DNA of 64,000 bases from Linanthus parryae. Its lineage: Eukaryota; Streptophyta; Magnoliopsida; Ericales; Polemoniaceae. The DNA lies in the NCBI GenBank assembly GCA_023055425.1, contig JALGPY010000001.1, positions 141,943,368-142,007,367 of the forward strand, given 5' to 3'. Numbering within the stretch: the first letter of the stretch is position 1; each line of letters starts with the position of its first letter. The notes under the pieces were generated by a model that had not been told where the DNA came from, did not search any database, and saw only the letters and a list, made by a program, of their open reading frames with translations. Shown here piece by piece: positions 57,801-64,000 of the stretch. Position numbers and translations under genes: made by a program.

Positions 57801-60800
57801 TAAACCAAAAGGAAATAGTTGTACCTCTCCACGGACAAATGTGAACACATAGAAGTATTTGTTATCGAATTCGTAAATTTCTGATTCACTTTCTTAGGGA
57901 GGCTGTTTTAGTCGTTAGCCACCCAGGTAGTTATGACACAAAAGATATCCCTAACGGCATACATAATCAAATCTTATGTGTAGATTCTAGATAGTTGAAA
58001 TATGTCAAACATTGAAATTTCATGTGAACCCGCATATGGTAGCCATTGGCCTTGATGGTAAGGTTTTCATAGGATTGTCTCCTGTCAACGAAGCTACGAA
58101 TAATCTTACCTTAAGGATTCCCCCTCAACAAGATGGTTAGAGATCAATAGTACTTAATTTCTCAACAACAAAAAATATCCATAGAACTTTATTGATGCCC
58201 AATCTAGAGCTCAGCCTTCCACATAAATCTCGAGTTTGGATATGTACTTCCAAGTCAAGACATGGCGGTGAATGTACTTCCCATTGACAGTGTCGATGCT
58301 GGGGAAAAAGATGCGTCATAGCAACATAGATCTTTTGGTTGACTTGTCGAGGAGGAAGAATTCGGAAAATGGTAGATATATGATACCTCTTTAGTTACAC
58401 TACTGTTCCTCTCCTGGGCTTCCTTGACAACGTTTGTCTTCACTTTCCTGCATAGTTCTTTGCACGGGTGAAAATGAAAACCAACACCTCGTGATTTCTG
58501 TCATTTATTGTTACAAGTACCATGGGGTGATACCATTGTCGAGGTCAGCCTATGATCTGAGTTCAATTGTCCATAGTTGAGTAGCAATCCGTGGAATAGT
58601 AGACCAATGAGTGCTTATGCCATCAGCCATTAGATTAAGAAAGCTAAGTTGTTCTATTATCTCTCGACGATTTTTGTTTAGATCCCTTTTTGTATGGCTC
58701 ACAAGTTCAAGTCCATATCGAGCCATGTCAGAATGTGATGTCATAATGGCCCCTTTTGTATGGCTGACAACTTCACCGGGTTTTCCTACTCCAATCACTT
58801 CCTGTGGCTGGCTAAAAAATGACGGGTGATGTCCCAAGAGTCGCCTACACATCAGAGATCTTTGATACTGCATTCATACATGTCTCTACTTTATGGCGCG
58901 TGTTAGTGTTTTCTAGTAACTTGATGACTCCACTTCTACAGTTACAGTGACGCCTCTACCTCAATTTTAGGTTTTTGGATGCTTTAGCCCCAGTTTCTAC
59001 TAGTAATCATCTCCATTCCAACTTCAAATCATTGTTGTTAGATCAGAGACAATAAGGAGAATAATGGTGTTGCTTAAGAAATAATCAGAGACTACATATG
59101 TTTATATTGATTACTAGAGAAGCTACTAGAAGCTAACTCTAAGGTAATTGCTATTTAGTCCCTATAGTTCCTATACGCCCCCGCAAGATGGTGTCCCGAG
59201 AGATAACTCCAATCGTGAAACGAAGACCCCAAAGTGTAGTACAAATAAGCGCCTCCATGAGACAGGCAATTGATCAGCCGAAGAACCATGCGACACACGC
59301 AGAGCACAAGCCTGAACTTGTTCATGAACAGAATGAAAATCAAATTCAAGATATTTCATCTGAGAGTGAAACACAGGAGGATTGGTACTCAAATAAGTAA
59401 CGCCACGATTATCACAATATATAGTCGGTGCGAAGGAAACGGATATCCCAAGACAGGAGAGAAGAAACCCATCGAATCTCAGCGGAAGCAGTAGCAACAG
59501 CACAATATTCATCTTCAGTAGAGGATGGAGCGACAGTTTGCTGTTTCTTGGAGTTCTGGAGAACCCGTCAAGGAACACAATATACCCAGAGGTGGAGTAG
59601 AGATCATCTAACCAGGCTCTGATGGTTAGACTCTGATACCATGTAAAAATCCATGGTGTTTCACCTCAAAATCAATTGGCAATGAGGCGAGTAGTCGAGG
59701 GAACTTATTAATTATTATTATTAATATTATTCTTTAACGTCTGATGTGGGATCTCTCAACACGCCCCCTCACGTGTGGCATCCTTTGGCCTACACATGGA
59801 TCTTTTTGTCTGCGGGTGGCGGTGAGCACATGAGTTGTTAGACCATTCATGTGTGTGCACATGGGTTGTTAGACCATTCATGTCTGTGAACCAAGCTCTG
59901 ATAGCATGTTAGATCAAAGACAATAAGGAGAATAATTGTATTGCTTAAGAAATAATGAGACTGCATCTGTTTATATAGACTACTAGAGAAGCTACTAAAA
60001 GGTAAGTCTAAGGTAATTGCTATTTAGTCCCTATAGTTCCAATTAATGTATCTTCATCATATAACATTCTCGATGCACAACTATTTATCATTTTATTAGC
60101 CACTTCTAGTCAAGCTCTCTCAATAATGTTTAACCTGAATGTTTGAAACAACTTTTCATCGGTCCTTTGCACATCTAATTCCACTTTATCTTCTACTCCA
60201 TTTCTCTATTTTTGCAAAAGTAACCCTCAGGTGTTTGATTCTATTAAACCAAGAAATCAAACCACTAAGACCATGAGATGAAGTGGTGAATATTCCCGCA
60301 AAGATTATCCATGGCTAATACTTTCTGTTAATGGAATAGTGGTTTGATTTCTTCATCACGCAACCTTGATGCTATCAATTTCTTCACGTTATCTCTGTTA
60401 GAGCTCTGTATCTTGAGATGAGAACCATGTATGTCTTCTTACCTACTCTTATAAATTGTATGGTGTTTTCTTAAAAAGATCTTGTTATAGGAGATGCAAC
60501 CTAAATATCAGCATAGTAGTCTATTCACATGTATACCCCTGAGGCCTTTACAAACACATGTACTTCACGCATCAATCAATGGAAAACCATTATTCTCTCT
60601 GACCTAAACTGTCTTCTGTTCATCATGGTATCAGAGCATCTGATCCCACCCACCAAACCCAGCAACATAGCCGGTTTCCGGCGCTTCTAAACCCAACCGA
60701 AAAAATCGTCATCAGAACCTTACAGTTTTCCGTAATGTCAGCGGGAAAAAGTCCCGGCCTCTTTAACCCTCTTCGCTGTTCTGAACCACCGAAACCCCTA

Positions 60801-63800
60801 CACAGCGCCAGACAACGCGCAAACTTTTCTCTGCCATCGGACAACGCGGTTCTCCGCTCATGGACTGCTGGAAATCACCGGCTGTGCCCCTCTGCCTATG
60901 TTCGGCTGTGTCGCAGCTCTCCAGCTCGCCATTATTCTTGAAAATCTGCGGTAGTCGGCTTCTTTGTCTACTTAGACTTGCCGGCTGCCGGTTCTACTCT
61001 TGTCTCTAGCTATGGCGTCTCTTACCCCCACATTTCCGAACCCTAACAATCAACCCAATCCCTCATTGTTATTACTGCTACTCCCAACACCCACCACATA
61101 ATAGCAGATTTGAACAATCTCCTTGCATCAGCCGTATCAGCACTCCGATGATGTTATGATTGGTGATGGCACAACCTTGCTCATCAGCCATACTGATTTG
61201 ATGTCACTCCCCTCTTACTCCCGTTCATATTTATTATACGATGTTCTTTGTGTTCCAACCATCAAAAAGAATCTTATCCCTATTTGCAAATTATGTTCTT
61301 CTAATAACCTCGGTGCTGAATTCTTCTGGTTTTGTCTTGAAGGATCGTACTACGGGGCGCTCCTTCTCCTTCTGACATGTCCTTTCAAAGACGGTGTCTA
61401 TGAGTGGCGAGTTGCTTTCGCTTCTGCCTCCTCGCTGGCACTCGTGTTTCAGTCTTGTTCGTCCGCTCTCTCGTGCATCATCGCCTTTGGCATCCCGCTC
61501 ATCCAATTTGCCAACAATTGTCTTCTAAGTTATCTTCCAGTTAGTAGTCATTCTACCTTTCAGTCCTGTAATGCGTGCATGTGCACGGAGAGTCGTAAGT
61601 TAGCCTTCTTTACTCTAGCTTACGGTCCTCGCGACCTCTAGAAGTTGTCTTTTCTGAAGTCTGGACGTCCCCTGCCTTTTCTCATGATGGGATGACGTAT
61701 CCCGTTATCTTTTTCGATCATTTTACGAAGTATGTCTGGCTCTATTGTTTGAAACGTAAATCTCAAGAACAAGATAACTTCATTCGGTTCCGTACGCTTG
61801 TCAAAAAGTACCTCTCTCTTCCACTCAAAACCCCCTACTCTGACAATTGGGGGTGAATTCTATGCGCTTCGTACATATCTCTCCACTAATGGCATCACTC
61901 ACCTAACTATGCCACCCCATACGCCCGAGCACAACGGGTATGCCAAGCATCGTCATCCCCAATTGTCGAGACTGGCCTTGCTCTTCTTCACCATGCGTCA
62001 GTCCGTCTCTCCTACTGGTCCGTGTATTCCTACTTCGGTCTATCTAATCAATCGCCTACCCAGTCGTTTTATGAACATGAAATCTCCATCTGAATCCATC
62101 TTTCATCAGCTTCCCAATTACTCTGAACTTTGTATATTTGGATGTCTGTGGTATCTCTGGCTACGTCCGTACACCTCTCATGAACTCGACGACAACTCTA
62201 GTAGTCATTCTACATTTCAGTCCTTTAATGCGTGCGAGTGCACGAAGAGTCATAAACTAGCCTTTTTCGATTGTAGTTTACGGTCCTCGCGACCTCTAGA
62301 ACTTGTCTTTTCCGAAGTTTGGACGTCACCAGTCTTTTCTCATGATGGAATGAAGTATTACGCCATCTTCGTCGATCATTTCACAAAGTATGTCTGACTT
62401 TATTGTTTCAAACGTAAATCTCAAGTACAAAAAACCCTTCATTCGGTTTTGTGTGCTTGTTGAAAAGTACTTCTCTTCACCACTGAAAAGCCTGTACTCT
62501 GATAATGGGGGTGAATTCTATGCGCTTCGTCCATATCTCTCCACTCATGGTATCACTCACCTAACTATGCCAACCCACAAGCCCAAGCACAACGGTCATG
62601 CCAAGCATCCTCATCGCCACATGTCGAGACGGGCCTTGCTTTTCTTCACCATGCGTCACTCCTCTCCTATTGGTCCTATGGATTCTCTACTGCGGTCTAT
62701 CTCACCAATCGCCTACCCAGTGGTTCTCTGAACATGACATCTCCCTTTGAATCCATCTTTTTGCAAGTCCCCAATCACTCCAAACTTCGTATCCTACGTC
62801 CGTACACTTCTCACAAACTCAACGACCGCTCTGTGCCTTCTGTATACTGGGATACTCTTTTGGGCAAAGTGTGTATCTTTGTCTTGATCTTGCTTCACAT
62901 CGTCTCTATGTTTCCCGCCATGTTCAGTTTGTGGAGTTTTCCTTCCCTTTTAATCTATGAGTTCCTCTTCCTCGTTGCCCTCCTCCTTGGCCCCCTAACC
63001 ACGGTTCCTCCCCTCCCTTCCCCCCTAACCACGATATCATAGACCCTCTCTGATGTTTGGATTTTTCCAAACCATCGATTCATGCCTCAATGAGTCAATG
63101 AACCTTCTCCCATAGTTGTTTGTGTGGTATAGCATACTAGCACAAAAGCTTTTTACAATGATATCCTGGGACATCACTGGTGATAAACATGCTAGTCAAC
63201 CGAACTTTTTTTACGTAACTCCTGACAGTTCTCTGCACCAAGAATTGGGGTTTAGTACGTGTAGTATCCTGTCATACAACGAGATATTGTGGGTTAAATG
63301 TTTGGCATATAGTGCACTTCGTGGATTACTACTAGTACTTTCGTGGCTTAAGCTTTTTTATTTGGTAGTACGGATAAAGAAGTTGCTGGGTATTTTGTAA
63401 TCAAAGTATCCCAAAATTTTGAGAAGCCAGAAAACCAAAGTATCCCAAATTTGATCAGGAACCCCTCAAGACTTACATCTTTTTTTCCTACCATCTTCAT
63501 GTTTGAAATCTACACGGATTTCCCTAATTGTGCAAAATTACATGTTATGTATACTGAAAAAAATGAAACTAACGGCTGTATCTGTCTTTGCCATTGTTTC
63601 TTTGCAGATTGTTGTTCACAAAGATAGTCCTAGAGGAATTCATTTTCGTCGTGCCGGACCACGGCAGAAGGTATGTTCTTTTGTATCACAGTTGATAATA
63701 TTTACACAGGATTGCACAAACTCGTTTACTGAGAAATGCTTTTTTCTATTCTTCAGGTGTATTTTGACTCAGACCAGGTGAATGCTTGTATTGTAACATG

Positions 63801-63894
63801 TGGTGGTTTATGCCCTGGCCTGAATACAGTGATCAGGGAAATTGTTTGCGCCCTTTATCACATGTATGGAGTGACCAAGGTCCTTGGCATAGAT
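54819..63894 (+). CDS. PFK: ATP-dependent 6-phosphofructokinase, exons 1-5 (3' part off the right edge)
   Basis: Phosphorylates fructose 6-phosphate to fructose 1,6-bisphosphate in cytosolic glycolysis. Exons 54819-54923, 57468-57514, 57615-57654, 63608-63670 and 63757-63894 join in phase to 131 codons. The N-terminus ([30 protein letters not shown]) lacks an obvious transit peptide and matches cytosolic plant PFK. Then come [45 protein letters not shown] and the nucleotide-binding [14 protein letters not shown] block. The last exon ends LGID before the donor at 63895; the expected continuation (GGYRGF...) is outside. Plant PFKs are about 450-530 residues, so roughly a quarter is visible. Introns 2 and 4 are 100 and 86 bp, intron 1 is 2544 bp, and intron 3 is 5953 bp because of transposons. 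No coding defect seen. Confidence 0.94.
56027..56160. repeat. Hairpin-forming MITE in PFK intron 1
   Basis: The left arm (about 56027-56095, CAATTTTAGGCAACTTAAGT then TATATTAAGAAGTTTGACAA) is the near-perfect reverse complement of the right arm (about 56100-56158) with only a few bases between. The arms themselves contain the palindrome CAACTTAAGTTG. Non-coding; transcription through the intron would give a stem of roughly 60 bp. Confidence 0.75.
57655..59035. other. PFK intron 3, left part, origin unclear
   Basis: No terminus of a known element was found. A minus-strand open frame of 107 codons (58550-58873) contains an internal repeat of the word VSHTK, but I recognise no family. Likely old transposon sequence or native intron. 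Confidence 0.35.
59036..60041 (-). mobile_element. Internally deleted copia element in PFK intron 3
   Basis: Two direct repeats of about 136 bp (59036-59173 and 59906-60041) are short LTRs on the minus strand, TGGAACTATAGGGAC...GATCTAACA. Left of the right-hand copy the minus strand carries a primer site (TGCTATCAGAGCTTGG, 59905-59890), and right of the left-hand copy a polypurine tract (TTGCGGGGGCG). Only the end of copia RNase H remains (about 59620-59178: [47 protein letters not shown]) with frame breaks. A second primer-like sequence, ACTCTGATACCAT (59630-59642), and the phrase CAACACGCCCCCTCACGTGTGG (split here at 59758 onward) suggest a chimera with another small LTR element. A clear target duplication was not found (ATTGT versus ATTAA). 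Confidence 0.75.
60396..63050 (+). mobile_element. Decayed copia element in PFK intron 3 with duplicated integrase
   Basis: LTR-like TGTTAGAG...CTGTTCA (60396-60622) is followed by the primer site TGGTATCAGAGCA at 60626. After a short leader, protease-end remnants occur ([15 protein letters not shown] near 61240), then a pre-integrase and integrase segment ([49 protein letters not shown]). This integrase part is present twice in tandem (see separate entry). RT, RNase H and a 3' LTR were not found, and many stops are present. Same strand as PFK. Confidence 0.75.
61543..62830 (+). repeat. Tandem duplication of a 657-bp integrase segment
   Basis: AGTAGTCATTCTAC at 61543 recurs at 62200, and the two following stretches align throughout (GTTTACGGTCCTCGCGACCT, TCATGATGG, CACAACGG, TACGTCCGTACAC). 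The copies have diverged, each with its own stops and small indels. Unit length is about 657 bp for copy 1; copy 2 ends near 62830. Confidence 0.8.
63051..63607. other. PFK intron 3, right part
   Basis: AT-rich sequence leading to the polypyrimidine and TTTGCAG acceptor at 63601-63607. No other feature seen. Confidence 0.5.
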
Positions 63895-64000
63895 GTGAGT
63901 GATTGTCTGTAAGATCTGAATTCATTAAATATATGCAATTTTATTCCGCTAGAGATTATATTTTAGCCGTTTCGAATTTATGTTAGGGTAAAGATGTTTA

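Noticed and set aside
58137..58873. Minus-strand frames in PFK intron 3 as possible genes
   Set aside because: Short, no recognised domain, no start or splice context; kept only as unassigned intron sequence.

Overview
The window is nuclear DNA of a flowering plant, most likely a eudicot. Host genes have GT-AG introns and are closest to known plant families, and they sit in dense Ty1/copia, Ty3/gypsy, LINE and MITE sequence. I cannot name the species. No bacterial, organellar, tRNA, rRNA or CRISPR feature was seen.

Host genes: (1) the first two exons of a profilin gene on the minus strand (268-1549; third exon off the left edge); (2) a GH3-family acyl-amido synthetase of the JAR1-like group (31084-33831, 4 exons, 587 aa); (3) a CYP87-family cytochrome P450 (35869-38180, 8 exons, 477 aa); (4) the first five exons of a cytosolic-type ATP-dependent 6-phosphofructokinase (54819 to 63894 and beyond the right edge). 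A decayed second CYP87 copy lies at about 6190-9990.

Layout: 1-1.6 kb profilin; 2.6-6.2 kb copia remnant and a solo LTR; 6.2-10.25 kb CYP87 pseudogene interrupted by a LINE that is itself interrupted by a solo LTR of the same family as the one at 4.1-5.5 kb; 10.25-13.3 kb AT-rich spacer; then three structurally complete copia elements in the same orientation (13302-18161, 18655-24226, 25607-31075), all with broken reading frames. The third ends 8 bp before the GH3 start codon. GH3 and CYP87 follow. Next come a decayed copia (38.5-41.2 kb), a minus-strand LINE fragment (41.9-42.5 kb), and a long decayed plus-strand LINE (about 42.8-52.8 kb) split by a 3.8-kb gypsy-type solo LTR and by a second insert of about 1 kb. 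A PIF/Harbinger-like element (53431-54316) precedes the phosphofructokinase gene, whose third intron has grown to about 6 kb by insertion of two copia derivatives.

Functionally the host genes are unrelated: actin regulation, hormone conjugation, P450 oxidation and glycolysis. The main interest is how transposons have remodelled them. A young copia has separated the JAR1-like gene from its old promoter and supplies a TATA box plus upstream ATGs, one in frame. That element has unusual LTR termini (TC...TA) supported by its PBS, its PPT and a perfect target duplication. A MITE family is shared by introns of the adjacent GH3 and CYP87 genes. A CYP87 duplication is dated relative to a three-level nest of insertions. 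All domain calls come from reading translated sequence by eye; no database search was run.
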